The translations under genes and the position numbers were made by a program. From an uncultured Bryobacterales bacterium (GTDB lineage Bacteria > Acidobacteriota > Terriglobia > Bryobacterales > UBA6623): a stretch of DNA of 64,000 nucleotides. The DNA is taken from assembly GCA_951813605.1 (NCBI GenBank), contig OX638379.1:2242471-2306470 (forward strand), in the 5' to 3' direction. Below are positions 30,510 through 40,518 of the stretch, one piece after another (the first letter of the stretch is position 1; the number at the start of each line of letters is the position of its first letter). Below the pieces are notes generated by a model. The model saw only the letters and a list, made by a program, of their open reading frames with translations. It ran no database searches and was not told where the DNA came from.

Positions 30510-32821
30510 GTAACGGGTGAGGAGCGCGAACGCGACAACGTTCCGTCCTACAGCTAGGGCCAGGAATTGCTTGCCGCCCAGCATGTATGGCACGGGGGCG
30601 CGCGGACCCGTGCCTTCAGATGGCGGCTCCAGAGCACGTCTCCGTCCGCGATTCGCGCCACGGAGAAGGTTCCGGCGTTGTCGGCGAAGAACACGGGCCC
30701 GCCGGCGGTCCAGGCCACGCCTGACCAGTTGGTGCGGACCGATTCCCGGAGCCTGCTCTCCCAGGCGATTCGGCCGGTTGCCGCGTCGATCGCCCGCAAG
30801 TAGCGCTCGCCGGTTGCGCCCGGCGGCTCTCGGGCAGACCCATCGTAGAACGCCCTGCCCGCCTCCCGGGTCTCGTCGCCCTTCGTGAAGACCTGGCAGA
30901 ACCCCGACGCCATCGCGAAGAACAGCCCGGTCGCGGGATCGATCGACTTGGCCGGCCAGCTCGTCGCGCCTACCAGGCCGGGTCAGACGAGCTTGCCGCC
31001 CGGAGCCGGCCGCTTTGCGGGCATCAAGACGGGCCTCCCGCCGGCCCCGATGCGGTCGGCCCAGGTCAGCTTTTCGACAAGCGGCTCCGGGAATAGCAGC
31101 TCGCCGTCCTCGCCGTCCAGGGAATAAAAGAACCCGTTAAGGCTCGCATGCAAGACGATCTTGCGGCGCTCGCCGTTGCACTCAATGTCCGCGAGCACTG
31201 GCGTCTTTACCGAGTTCCAATCGTGCTCGTCGGGAGGCGTGTACTGGAAATACCAAGCGAGATCGCGGGTCTCCGGTCGCAGGGCTAGGGTCGAATTGCC
31301 GAACAGGTTGCCGCCCGGCCGCTCGACGCCGCTGCACTCCGGGCACGGATTGCGCGTGGTCCAGTAATGGAGGTCCGGGTCGGGGTCGTAGGTGCCCGTG
31401 ACCCATCTCGTGGCGCACCCATGCGCCAGCACGGAGCCCTTCCACGTCTCCGACAGCGGTCCGCCGGGCTGCGGGACGGTCCAGAAGCGCCATATCTCGG
31501 CGCCGGCGAAGGGATCGAAGGCAGCTAGGAATCCGCGGACGCCCTGGTCGCCGCCCGAGATCCCCGAAACTACCAGGTCCTTGACAATCAGGGGTGCCAT
31601 TTTGGCGTTGTAGTTCTCCCTGTGGTCGGCCATCTCGATGTCCCAGAGCTTGCGGCCCGTGACGCGGTCTAGCGCCAGCAGGTGCGCGTGATCCGTGACC
31701 ATGAAGGCTCGGTCGCCGAGCACGGCCACGCGTGTGTCCGCGGCGCGGGCAGCCGCTCCTAGGGTGGCCGGCGCGCGGGACTGGCTGTAGCTCTCGATTC
31801 GGCGGCCATGCAGGGCGTCGAGGGCGTGCAGCTCGTTCGCGAGCGTGACGTACATCACTCCGTCCGCGACCACGAGGGTCGTCCCGAGCAGATTCGGCGA
31901 GTCGAGCGGATAGATCCACGCGATCTCGAGGCGGTCCACGTTGTCTGCATGCACCTGGTCCAGCTGGCTGTGCCGGTTCCCGTCCAAGCGGCTGTTGTAC
32001 GTGGTCCATTCGCCCGGCTTGGGATGGAGGATTCGCTCGAACGCGAGCCCGGAATTCGATTCCCGGCGGCCTTTCGCTGCGCCAGGCTCCCGGTCCCGTC
32101 CTGTCGGCTCAAGAACGCGACTAAGTCGGCGCTGTCCCGCTCGCTCGGGTCAACCGCCGGCATTAACGACCCGGGCCTGTCGACGATCGCTGCCACCTCT
32201 TGGGCCGGGAAAAAGCGGAAATGACCGTCGAATGTCTGCAACTGCAAATGGATCCCGCTTCGATTTCGGGCAAAGCCCTCAACTGTCTGGCCGTCTCGCA
32301 GTACTGCCTCGACCACCCCATACCCCTCGGCAATCCGTGCGTCGGGCCCCGGCACCGCCCAGCGGATCTGATCCAGGAATTTTTCCGTGCCGATCCACGC
32401 GAGGTCTGGCCCGGCAAATCGGGCGTCGGGCTCACGGACAGGGCATCCTTCGCAGCCGTGCTCCTGTAACAGCTGAGCGCCGCACCGGTCAGCGCCCGTC
32501 AGCGAGCTCTGGATGGCCGGGGGGGGTCAGGGAGCCGTAAAACTCCAGAAGCTGCGTCAGAGCGGGCTCGTGGACGCGGACAGCGGGCACGCCGCGATTC
32601 GGCTGGCCGGTTCAGGCAATCTCGCGCATCGCGTCGTCGCGTTGACGGAGGGCGACGCCAGGAGTGACAATGTCCGGGGCGTATTCCCCGCCCTTTGCTT
32701 CGCCGCCATGGCGGCTTCCGCAATGGATTTCAAACGCCGCCCGGCCTGCCTCCACGTCAGCGAGGCTTTGCACAAGAGCCCCTTGCCACGAAGCGAGAAT
32801 CAACGCGATCAGCACGAGCAT
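30510..32821 (-). pseudogene. Decayed c-type cytochrome / PQQ-dependent dehydrogenase
   Basis: Reading minus-strand frames in order rebuilds one degraded locus. It starts with a signal peptide (MLVLIALILASWQGALVQ) and a cytochrome c domain whose heme motif is CGSRH instead of CxxCH. A TGA at 32612 and another stop at 32489 follow. The next segment shifts frame and has CEGCP in place of a second CxxCH, then GYGVVEAVLRDGQTVEGFAR, FFPAQEVAAIV and PGSLMPAVDP, a domain found in PQQ dehydrogenases. After another shift the propeller begins (PGEWTTYNSRLDGNRHSQLD). It reads well to a TGA at 30983, continues in frame, then shifts again near 30600 before the normal C-terminus (YMLGGKQFLALAVGRNVVAF). It may have been two adjacent genes originally. 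Inactive. Confidence 0.85.
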
Positions 32822-32913
32822 AGGCGGGATTCCTTTGCAAACAGGCCGGCCGTCCCGAACGGAGCGGCGAGCCGGTTCGGCGAGGGGCGGCGGGTTCCGT
32901 GTCCGAGCGAGGC

Positions 32914-33498
32914 CTACCCGAAGTAACCAGGGGCATTGCCCGGTGCCCACTTGATGTTGCATCCCGCGCTCGGCAGCTGACTGCCCGGCGCAGCCGCGCC
33001 CGCCAGCACGGAATCGATCGCCGCGCGCAGGTCTCGTCCGTCCACTGGGATGCCATTGCCGGGACGGCTGCCGTCCAAGCGTCCGCGGTAAGCCAGTCGG
33101 CTGTCTGCGTCGAACAGGAAGAAGTCCGGCGTGCAAGCGGCCGTGTAGGCCTTGGCGACTTCTTGCGACTCGTCATACAGGTACGGGAAGTTGAAACCCA
33201 GACGGTCCGCCATCGCTTTGAGCTGGTCCGGCGCGTCCTCCGGATGCGTGATCACGCTATTCGACGAGATGGCGACGATACCCAGACCGTTCGAACCGTA
33301 ATCCTGCCCTAGGCGCGCGAGTTCTTCCTGCACATGGATGACGAACGGACAGTGCGCGCAAATGAACATTATCAACAGGCCGCTCTTGCCGTCGGCGACA
33401 TCCCCGAGGGAGGTTGTCCGTCCGGACACGGCGTCCTGCAACGAAAAAGCTGGCGCTGCCGTTCCGAGCGGCAGCATTGTGGATTCCGTAAGCGACAC
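32914..33498 (-). CDS. Thioredoxin-fold (AhpC/TSA-like) protein
   Basis: 194 residues from a GTG (VSLTESTMLPLGTAAPAFSL); an ATG lies seven codons in. The family has FICAHCPFVIHVQEELARLG, where HCP is the usual active-site stretch, then VAISSNS, FPYLYDESQEVAKAY, CTPDFFLFD and YRGRLDGSRPGNG, and ends GCNIKWAPGNAPGY. Such proteins are widespread, probably peroxiredoxin-like thiol proteins of unknown substrate. Confidence 0.88.
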   Translation of the reverse strand: MSLTESTMLPLGTAAPAFSLQDAVSGRTTSLGDVADGKSGLLIMFICAHCPFVIHVQEELARLGQDYGSNGLGIVAISSNSVITHPEDAPDQLKAMADRLGFNFPYLYDESQEVAKAYTAACTPDFFLFDADSRLAYRGRLDGSRPGNGIPVDGRDLRAAIDSVLAGAAAPGSQLPSAGCNIKWAPGNAPGYFG

Positions 33499-33526
33499 GA
33501 TGCGATTATACAGCCCTAAGCGGCTT

Positions 33527-34480
33527 TCAACGGATTCGGAAACTGTACCGTTCCGTCGCGTCCGAACCGCTGACCCCGTCGCGAACGCGCAATACGACCG
33601 TGTAGCTCCCCGGCGGGATGTCCTCGTCCAAGTCCAGACGGATCTTGGCCGGGAGCCACAAACGCGGATAGAACGGATGCCCTTGCTCGTCGCGCGGCTC
33701 GAAGGCGAACATCCTCTCGCCTTGGGCATCGATCACCGAGGCATCGGACTCTACATCGTAGCTGTTGTCCTGTCTCATCTTGTACCCGGTGATGAAGAAC
33801 GACGCCCAGATTTCGTCGCCGGCATCGAAGACCGGATCGGCTAGATCGGCGCCGTCCTCCTCTCTCGAGAAACGAAATTGGCGGACGACGAGCTCGTCGG
33901 CGGTATACACGCGAGTTCCGTCAACCTCGACGGGGACTTTGGTCTCGACGGTGCTTCCGGCCAACTCGTCACGCACCGAGATGCGAATGGAATAGGTCCC
34001 GCCTCCGGCATGGTCCGGGATTCTGGGCGAATACCGGACCACCGGCATCCAATTCTCGTCCTGGGGCGCGAGTTCCACGTTGACCACGCCGCCGTTGTCC
34101 CTGTAGAACCGCCTGCCCTTGGGATCGCGCGCCTCGGTCTTGTATCGAAGGCTCACTCTGTCCTCCAAGCTGACCTGATAGCCCTTGATCTGGAAAAAAA
34201 GGTGAATGGTCTCGCCAGGCAGGAAATGCGTTTCGGGGGGAATGGCGAAACCGTCCCGGCTGTCCAGAAGGTCGAGATTGACAAGCGACAGTTTTTCTTC
34301 GGAAGACTCGTCCTCGTCACTGGAAACAGACGGACGGGAAGCCGGCGCAGCCGGCTGCGCCGACAAGGTCGCCGAAAGGCCGCAGGCGATCGCGAGCAGC
34401 GCCAGCGACGATCGCCACGCTGCATGGCGAGTCCAGGCCGCTAGCCAATCGCGCCTCCTCGATTCCCTGAATACGTCCAT
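33527..34480 (-). CDS. Secreted hypothetical protein with repeated beta-sandwich domains
   Basis: 317 residues; the ATG before DVFRESRR is used (a GTG lies five codons upstream). An N-terminal hydrophobic stretch (WRSSLALLAIACGLSATLSA) directs export. Two similar beta-rich halves are seen: one around FLPGETIHLFFQIKGYQVS and RYSPRIPDHAGGGTYSIRI, the other around FDAGDEIWASFFITGYKM and PPGSYTVVLRVRD. They suggest tandem immunoglobulin-like domains. No family name recognised. Confidence 0.68.
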   Translation of the reverse strand: MDVFRESRRRDWLAAWTRHAAWRSSLALLAIACGLSATLSAQPAAPASRPSVSSDEDESSEEKLSLVNLDLLDSRDGFAIPPETHFLPGETIHLFFQIKGYQVSLEDRVSLRYKTEARDPKGRRFYRDNGGVVNVELAPQDENWMPVVRYSPRIPDHAGGGTYSIRISVRDELAGSTVETKVPVEVDGTRVYTADELVVRQFRFSREEDGADLADPVFDAGDEIWASFFITGYKMRQDNSYDVESDASVIDAQGERMFAFEPRDEQGHPFYPRLWLPAKIRLDLDEDIPPGSYTVVLRVRDGVSGSDATERYSFRIR

Positions 34481-34632
34481 GGTTGAGCGCGTCACCCTTA
34501 TAGTAATTCTGCGTCATAGCCCGTCTGCACGGCTGGCAAAGGCGATGGCTAGCAAAGCAGAACTGCTCAACCCTGCCGGAATCGGGACTCCGATACCGGT
34601 GCTGGGCGACAATGCAAGAACGGAGGGGAGAG

Positions 34633-35928
34633 ATGCCCGAGAAACCACATGAAAAGCTTTCCGCACGGTCCAGGCGCGGCTTCTTGCGAGGCACGGCCGC
34701 GGCCGCCGGAGCGGCGAGCTTCCTGAGAGCGGCGGAAACGGGTCGGGAAATCAAGGTGGGACTTGTCGGATGCGGCGGCCGCGGCACAGGAGCCGCGGCG
34801 CAAGCCCTGCAAGCGGATGACTACGCAGTGCTGACCGCCGTGGCAGATGTCGACCGCGAGCGCGTGGACAAGTCTCTGGAGGCTGTGGAGGAGCGCCACC
34901 AAGGAAAGAAGAAAGTTCGAGTCAACAAGAAGCGCCAGTTTCTCGGTCTGAACGCGTACCAGAGCGTCATCGACAGTGGAGTGGACGTGGTCCTGCTGGC
35001 CACGCCGCCCGGATTCCGGCCCCAGCACCTCCGAGCCTGCATCGAGGCGGGCAAGCACGTGTTTTGCGAGAAGCCCATGGCGGTCGACGCCCCGGGCGTG
35101 CGATCGGTGCATGAGACGGTCAAGATGGCGGCAGCCAAGAAGCTCTCTCTGGTGGCTGGATTCTGCTGGCGCTACAACAGCCAGGTCGCCGCCGCCATGG
35201 AGCAAGTCCATTCCGGCGCGATTGGCGAAATAGTCGCCTACTACGCAACCTTCTATACGAATCCCGTCAAGCCGATGCCGCCGCATTACGAGAGACCGCT
35301 CGGCATGAGCGATGTCGAATGGCAGATTCGCAATTGGTACAACTTCGTGTGGCTTTGCGGCGACGGCCTGGTCGAGCAGGCCGTGCATAGCGCGGACAAG
35401 ATCGCCTGGGCCATGGGCGACAAGCCTCCCGAAAGCTGCGTCGCCGTCGGCGGGCGCCAGATTCCCGCTCACGACGGGAACATCTTCGACCACTTCGAGG
35501 TGAACTATCGCTACCCGGACGGCGTGCGCGCCTTCCTTGGGTGCCGCCAGATTGCCGGATGCCATCGCGAGAACGCGGACTACATCCTCGGGACGAAAGG
35601 CAAGCTCACTATCGGGCGGGGTCTGCTGCCCCGCATCGAGGGCGAGAATCCGTGGGTCTACCGGGGACCGCAGAACAACATGTACCAGGAAGAGCACGAC
35701 GTCCTGTTCCGGGCAATCCGCCGCGGGGAGCCGGTCAACGACGGCGTGCGCATGGCGAACAGCTCCCTGCTCGCGATCCAAGGCAGGATGGCCGCCTACA
35801 CAGGCCAGGAGATCACGTGGGAGCAGGCGATGCAGTCCCAGGAAGAGCGCTTTCCTGACAACCTGCGATGGAACATGCCGCTCGACGTCCCGCCTCTCGC
35901 CCGACCGGGCCAGACGAAATTCGTCTAG
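34633..35928 (+). CDS. Tat-exported Gfo/Idh/MocA family oxidoreductase
   Basis: 431 residues. The start at 34633 has a strong SD (GAGGGGAG); a start 21 bases upstream lacks one. A twin-arginine signal (RSRRGFLRGTAAAAGAASFL) indicates folded export. The NAD-binding motif is KVGLVGCGGRGTGAAAQA and the family's EKP motif is in HVFCEKPMAVD; the second domain has VAGFCWRYN. Members oxidise sugars or sugar derivatives or cleave glycosides through redox cycles. It is two bases ahead of the next gene, so co-transcribed. Confidence 0.9.
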   Translation: MPEKPHEKLSARSRRGFLRGTAAAAGAASFLRAAETGREIKVGLVGCGGRGTGAAAQALQADDYAVLTAVADVDRERVDKSLEAVEERHQGKKKVRVNKKRQFLGLNAYQSVIDSGVDVVLLATPPGFRPQHLRACIEAGKHVFCEKPMAVDAPGVRSVHETVKMAAAKKLSLVAGFCWRYNSQVAAAMEQVHSGAIGEIVAYYATFYTNPVKPMPPHYERPLGMSDVEWQIRNWYNFVWLCGDGLVEQAVHSADKIAWAMGDKPPESCVAVGGRQIPAHDGNIFDHFEVNYRYPDGVRAFLGCRQIAGCHRENADYILGTKGKLTIGRGLLPRIEGENPWVYRGPQNNMYQEEHDVLFRAIRRGEPVNDGVRMANSSLLAIQGRMAAYTGQEITWEQAMQSQEERFPDNLRWNMPLDVPPLARPGQTKFV

Positions 35929-35930
35929 CC

Positions 35931-37277
35931 GTGCGGACGCTGATCTGCATGGCCCTCAGCGCCGCGTCGTTGGCGCAGGCGGCTGACTTCGAGACGGAAA
36001 TCCGCCCGCTGCTGGAATCCAAGTGCGTGGCATGCCACCGGGAGTCGAACATGCTGGGCGGCCTGAGCGTAGAAACCCGCGATTCCGCCCTGCGCGGCGG
36101 GGCGGGCGGCCCGTCCATCGTCCTGGGAAAGCCCGACGAGAGCTCTCTGCTAACCCGCTTGAGGCTCGAGGCCGGCACGCCGGGCGCCATGCCTCCGGCG
36201 GGGCCGCGTTTCACCAACACGGAAATCTCCGCTATCCGGAACTGGATTCTAGACGGAGCCTACTGGCCGGAGCCCCTGCGCCGGGAGCAGCCTCCCCCGC
36301 TGTCCTCCGCTGACGGCTTGGAACTCGCCTTGGTTCGGCAGATCCATAGGCGAATCGCCGCGAAAGCACAGCGCGAGGGCGGCGAGGGGTTCGAAGCCTA
36401 CGACGAGCCCGTGCCGGGAACCGATGTGTCATTGCGCATGGTGCCGATAGCGCAAGGCGAATTCACCCTGGGAACGCCTTCGAACGAGGAGGGCCGCAGC
36501 GCGGACGAGGGACCGCAACGGGCAGTCCGAGTCGACGCGTTCTGGATGGGCGCGCACGAGGTGAGTTGGGACGCCTTCCGGCCGTTCATGCTGCGCGTAG
36601 CGGAAGTCTACAAGGATCCCGACAGGGTCGCTGCCGCCGTTTCGAGCCCTACGCCGCCATACGTCGAAATGAGCTTCGGCATGGGTATCAACGGCTATCC
36701 GGCAATCAGCATGACCCAGCACGCGGCCAGCAAGTACGCGCAGTGGCTGAGCGCCAAGACGGGCCATTTCTACCGGCTTCCCACGGAGGCCGAATGGGAG
36801 TACGCCTGCCGCGCAGGCAGCGAATCGGCCTACTCGTTCGGAAACGATCCCGCCGGCCTCGGGGACTTCGCGTGGTTCTGGGACAACAGCGACGCGCAGT
36901 ACCGGCTGGTCGGGACTCGCAAGCCCAGTGCCTGGGGGCTCCACGACATGCACGGAAACGTCTGGGAATGGACCCTGGACCGGCACGCGCCCTACCCATC
37001 CGGTGACGCGCCGCTCGCGAATCCTTGGGAGAGAGCCGAACGCTTGTATCCCCGCGTAGCGCGCGGCGGGTCGTGGATGGACGACCCGGCGTCGCTCCGC
37101 TGCGGAGCTCGAAAGGCGTCCGACGAGTCGTGGAAGATGCAGGACCCTCAGCTACCGAAGAGCATTTGGTACCACACCGACGCGCAATGGCTCGGCTTCC
37201 GGCTCGTCCGCCCCCGTCAACATCCCTCCCCCGAGATGATGCATGCCTACTGGAACTCGGCTGCGGGCAAGAAGTAG
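35931..37277 (+). CDS. Cytochrome c-like plus formylglycine-generating-enzyme (SUMF1)-like fusion
   Basis: 448 residues from a GTG two bases after the previous stop, giving a signal peptide (TLICMALSAASLAQAA). Residues about 20-120 form a planctomycete-type cytochrome c domain with a CVACH heme motif (LLESKCVACHRESNMLGG; MPPAGPRFTNTEISAIRNWI). Residues about 170-430 are the FGE/sulfatase-modifying fold: PIAQGEFTLGTPSNEEG, LPTEAEWEYACRAG, GLHDMHGNVWEWT, RVARGGSWMDD and GFRLVR. Many such proteins are not true formylglycine enzymes; the fusion with heme suggests an outer redox or carbohydrate role. Confidence 0.85.
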   Translation: MRTLICMALSAASLAQAADFETEIRPLLESKCVACHRESNMLGGLSVETRDSALRGGAGGPSIVLGKPDESSLLTRLRLEAGTPGAMPPAGPRFTNTEISAIRNWILDGAYWPEPLRREQPPPLSSADGLELALVRQIHRRIAAKAQREGGEGFEAYDEPVPGTDVSLRMVPIAQGEFTLGTPSNEEGRSADEGPQRAVRVDAFWMGAHEVSWDAFRPFMLRVAEVYKDPDRVAAAVSSPTPPYVEMSFGMGINGYPAISMTQHAASKYAQWLSAKTGHFYRLPTEAEWEYACRAGSESAYSFGNDPAGLGDFAWFWDNSDAQYRLVGTRKPSAWGLHDMHGNVWEWTLDRHAPYPSGDAPLANPWERAERLYPRVARGGSWMDDPASLRCGARKASDESWKMQDPQLPKSIWYHTDAQWLGFRLVRPRQHPSPEMMHAYWNSAAGKK

Positions 37278-38280
37278 GCTCCTCCTCGCCGCGTCATTCG
37301 CGTGCGGAGCCGCGCTGGTGCTGCAAGCGGTGCCTGCGTCCGAGCCGACAGGATTGCGCCGGCACTTCGCGGAGGAGCCTCACATGGGCGTGATTGTCAG
37401 CATCGAGGCCTACGTGCCCCGTGATGTGAACGCCGCGCGGACGTTCCGCTCGGCATTCGACCGCGTCAGGATTCTGGCTCGCAAGCTGTCGAGCTACAGA
37501 GAGGACTCCGAGGTGCGAAACGTGGAGAAGCGGGCTTGGCAAGCGCCCGTTCCGCTATCGATCGATTTCTCCCGGGTGCTCGCCCAAGCGCTGCGCCTCG
37601 CGCGCGACTCGGGCGGTGCGTTCGACCCGACGGTCGGACGAGTAACGCACCTCCTGCGCGAACATGGCTGGGGACACGAGGGCCCTGCCAGTAACGAGCT
37701 AGCCGAGGCGTGGAAGCGCACTGGGTGGGAAAATGTCGAGTTCGACGCGGGGCGTCGAACGGTGTTCCTGCACGAGCGGGGAGTCCGGTTCGACCTCGGC
37801 GGTATCGCCAAGGGCTACATCGCCGACCAAGCCTTGGAAGCTTTGCGTAGGGCCGGAGTTAATACTGCACTCGTCGCCATTGCGGGTGACATCGCAGCCG
37901 GCGCGCCGCCGCCCGGCGAACCGGGGTGGCCGGTCGACCTAGACGCGACTGGCGCGAGGGGCACTCTCGAGCGAAATCTGCTCCTCCGGAATCAAGCCGT
38001 GTCCACTTCGGGCAGCAGGGAAAGGTACTACTTGGCGGACGGCAAGCGATGCTCGCACATCGTGACCCAGTCCACCGCTCCCTGTGCGGACACCGGGTTA
38101 GCCGTCAGCGTCGTCGCGCCCACCGGGCTGGAAGCTGACGGGCTGGCGACCGCGCTGCTAGCGCTGGGGCGAGACCGGGCTGGCGAGATCCTGGCGAGAC
38201 GTCCGGCGGTTCAAGTTTACTGGGCGGAAGCCGTCCTGCTGAAAGCCGTTACGGCAGACGAATCGCCCGACCCGCGCTGA
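37243..38280 (+). CDS. apbE: FAD:protein FMN transferase
   Basis: 345 residues; starts 35 bases inside the previous gene. An N-terminal hydrophobic segment (LLLAASFACGAALVLQAV) exports it. The ApbE core has GGAFDPTVGRV, FDLGGIAKGYIADQAL, NTALVAIAGDIAA (a slightly changed GGD motif) and VSTSGSRERYYLADGKRCSHI. It attaches FMN to Thr/Ser residues of exported flavoproteins, using Mg2+. A target is not visible in the window. Confidence 0.88.
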   Translation: MPTGTRLRARSRLLLAASFACGAALVLQAVPASEPTGLRRHFAEEPHMGVIVSIEAYVPRDVNAARTFRSAFDRVRILARKLSSYREDSEVRNVEKRAWQAPVPLSIDFSRVLAQALRLARDSGGAFDPTVGRVTHLLREHGWGHEGPASNELAEAWKRTGWENVEFDAGRRTVFLHERGVRFDLGGIAKGYIADQALEALRRAGVNTALVAIAGDIAAGAPPPGEPGWPVDLDATGARGTLERNLLLRNQAVSTSGSRERYYLADGKRCSHIVTQSTAPCADTGLAVSVVAPTGLEADGLATALLALGRDRAGEILARRPAVQVYWAEAVLLKAVTADESPDPR

Positions 38281-38996
38281 AATTCGGTTTCCCAAAGGCC
38301 GATGCAACCGAGTAGGCCGGCGAGGTTAGAGACGATCTGGACATTGTCAGGCAGCCCCGGGAGGACCTTCCGGGCGTTGCCGCCGCCGATATAGAGGCGA
38401 CGGTAGTTGAAGGTCCATTCGAGCTGATCAACCGCCTGCCGCAGGCGGAAATTCCATTTTGCCCTGCCCTGTTTCTTGAGCGCCTGCTTCCCGAGGCATT
38501 GCTCGTAAGTGCGGTTCTTGCGAAACACATGATGAGCTATTTCAAGGTTCGGCACCAGGTCCCCGTCCACGTAAAGAGCGGACCCCAGCCCGGTGCCAAG
38601 CGTCAGCACGAACTCGACTCCGGCCCCCTCGATCACTGCCAGCCCCTGGACATCGGCGTCGTTCGCCACTCGGGCGGGCTTGCCGGTGATCTTGTTCAGA
38701 GCGGCTGCGAGGTTGAATCCGATCCAGTCCGGATGGAGGTTCACGGCGGTCAGCGTGATTCCGTTCTCGACCACTCCTGGGAAGCCGGTCGCAACGAGGT
38801 CGAATTCGGGCTGGCCGATGAGCATGTCGCCGAGCACGTCGAGGACAGAACCGGGGAGTGCCGGCTTGGGCGTGCGACGCCTCCCGCGGGCGTTGAGCGG
38901 CTCGCCGCTCGGCGCGAGCGTCATCATCTTCAGGCCCGAGCCGCCAATGTCGATGGCTAGCGTCCGTGGATGGGCTACCGCTCCGGTACTCGCCAT
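38217..38996 (-). CDS. ppgK: Polyphosphate glucokinase-like ROK protein
   Basis: 259 residues, convergent with apbE and overlapping it by 64 bases. ROK/actin-fold kinase: LAIDIGGSGLKMMTL (phosphate 1), VARVANDADVQGLAV-type segment (NDADVQGLAVIEGAG), LTLGTGLGSALYVDGDLVPN, and GGGNARKVLP near the end. The LTLGTGxGSAL...LVPNxEIxH pattern is characteristic of polyphosphate/ATP glucokinases, which phosphorylate glucose. Confidence 0.82.
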   Translation of the reverse strand: MASTGAVAHPRTLAIDIGGSGLKMMTLAPSGEPLNARGRRRTPKPALPGSVLDVLGDMLIGQPEFDLVATGFPGVVENGITLTAVNLHPDWIGFNLAAALNKITGKPARVANDADVQGLAVIEGAGVEFVLTLGTGLGSALYVDGDLVPNLEIAHHVFRKNRTYEQCLGKQALKKQGRAKWNFRLRQAVDQLEWTFNYRRLYIGGGNARKVLPGLPDNVQIVSNLAGLLGCIGLWETEFQRGSGDSSAVTAFSRTASAQ

Positions 38997-39138
38997 CGAT
39001 CACCCAAGACCGCAATTCTAGCAGCAGTCGGGCCGGGAATTCCGCCACGATGCGCAACCGCGTGCCAAAGTCTTCAAGCGCCAGCCGGACCCCGTCCGGC
39101 GCGGACAGTTGGGCTAGCATGAGCAGGCAGGCAAAGCC

Positions 39139-40479
39139 ATGTCAACGCAGAAACTCAGCCGTCGAAGCTTCCTTTCCATCCCCGCTCTGGCAGCCGCCCC
39201 CGCCTCCGCTCAATTCGACGTCAATCGGGTTCCAGAGAACCTTCGAATCGATTCCGTGGATGTCGTCGTCACCAATCCAGACAAGCGGCCTCTAGGCAAT
39301 TTTGTCCTCGTCAAGATAACGACGAATCAACCCGGCCTCCACGGCTGGGGCGACGCGACGTGCTCGGGGAGCGAATTGGGCGTGGCGAAGATGCTGGAGG
39401 AACACTTGGCTCCGGCAATGATCGGACGGAATCCGATGCGGATCGGCAACCTCTGGGAAACTCTCTACCACCTACCGTACTACCGGTCCGGCTCCGTTCA
39501 CATGTCGGCGCTGAGCGGCATCGACATGGCTCTTTGGGACATCAAGGGCAAGGTCGCTGGACTGCCGGTTTACGAGTTGCTCGGGGGCAAGATGCGCGAG
39601 CGGCTATTAACCTACCGGAGCACGGGTGGCACGGCGGTTGAAGAGGTGGAGGACGGCGCGCGGGCCCTAATGGAACAGGGCTACAAGGTCGTGAAGGTCC
39701 AAGTCGCGGCCCCGGGGGCCGAGGCCGGTTACGCCGTGCCGTCCTCGGAACGCGTCCAAGCCGAGACGCAGGCGGCTTACGAACGCGGCGTGCCCCCGTC
39801 GCAATTATGGGAGCCGGAACCGTACGTGAGGATCCTTCCAAAGCTGTTCGCGCACCTGCGCAACACCGTTGGTGAAGAGGTCGGGCTGCTGCACGACGTA
39901 CACGAGCGGATCACGCCGAGCCAAGCTATTCGCCTCGCGAAATCAGTGGAGGAGTACAGTCTTTTCTATCTTGAGGACGTGTTGAGGCCCGAGCATCTCG
40001 ACACTTTCTCGATCATCCGCCAGCAGTGCAGCACCCCCCTTGCGATGGGAGAGGTTTACACAGGCGCCTGGGAAGGCCTGCAGCTGATCACCGACCACTT
40101 GATTGACTACGCTCGCCACGACATCGCGCATGTCGGCGGGATCACCACCTTGCGCAAGGTGGCGGCCCTGTGCGAGCCCTACGGAATTGAGACAGCCTTC
40201 CACGGCCCCGGGAACATTTCTCCCGTCTCGCATATGGCCCACTGCCATGTCAGCTATTCAGTGCCCAACTTCGGAATCCAAGAGTTCGCTGTCGGCTGGG
40301 GAGAGGGCGTTCGGGCGGTCTTCTCCGCAAGCCCGGTTTTCGAGGACGGCTACATCACGATCCACGACCAGCCCGGGCTCGGAATCGACGTGAACGAGGA
40401 AGAGGCCCGCAAGCGGCCATACGCGCGACGCTTGCGCCCCACCATCCGGCGGGCCGATGACACGCCTTGGGCGTACTGA
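39139..40479 (+). CDS. Exported enolase-superfamily protein (mannonate dehydratase-like)
   Basis: 446 residues with a Tat-like signal (SRRSFLSIPALAAAPAS). The capping domain has LHGWGDATCSGSELGV, and the barrel has SALSGIDMALWDIKGK, ARALMEQGYKVVKVQVA, LLHDVHERITPSQAIRL, LFYLEDVL, PLAMGEVYTG and ETAFHGPGNISPVSHMA. The long insertion and His in the DVHER motif resemble the RspA/mannonate dehydratase branch. True mannonate dehydratases are cytoplasmic; an exported version is an oddity of this lineage. Substrate unproven. Confidence 0.88.
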   Translation: MSTQKLSRRSFLSIPALAAAPASAQFDVNRVPENLRIDSVDVVVTNPDKRPLGNFVLVKITTNQPGLHGWGDATCSGSELGVAKMLEEHLAPAMIGRNPMRIGNLWETLYHLPYYRSGSVHMSALSGIDMALWDIKGKVAGLPVYELLGGKMRERLLTYRSTGGTAVEEVEDGARALMEQGYKVVKVQVAAPGAEAGYAVPSSERVQAETQAAYERGVPPSQLWEPEPYVRILPKLFAHLRNTVGEEVGLLHDVHERITPSQAIRLAKSVEEYSLFYLEDVLRPEHLDTFSIIRQQCSTPLAMGEVYTGAWEGLQLITDHLIDYARHDIAHVGGITTLRKVAALCEPYGIETAFHGPGNISPVSHMAHCHVSYSVPNFGIQEFAVGWGEGVRAVFSASPVFEDGYITIHDQPGLGIDVNEEEARKRPYARRLRPTIRRADDTPWAY

Positions 40480-40518
40480 AGCAAGGCCGGACGACTTGCC
40501 TGCCCGCCAGCAGCCCAA

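Noticed and set aside
30983..30985. In-frame TGA in the PQQ dehydrogenase as a recoded (selenocysteine or tryptophan) codon
   Set aside because: The same locus has frameshifts, other stops and lost heme ligands, so decay is the simpler explanation; no SECIS-like hairpin was recognised after it.
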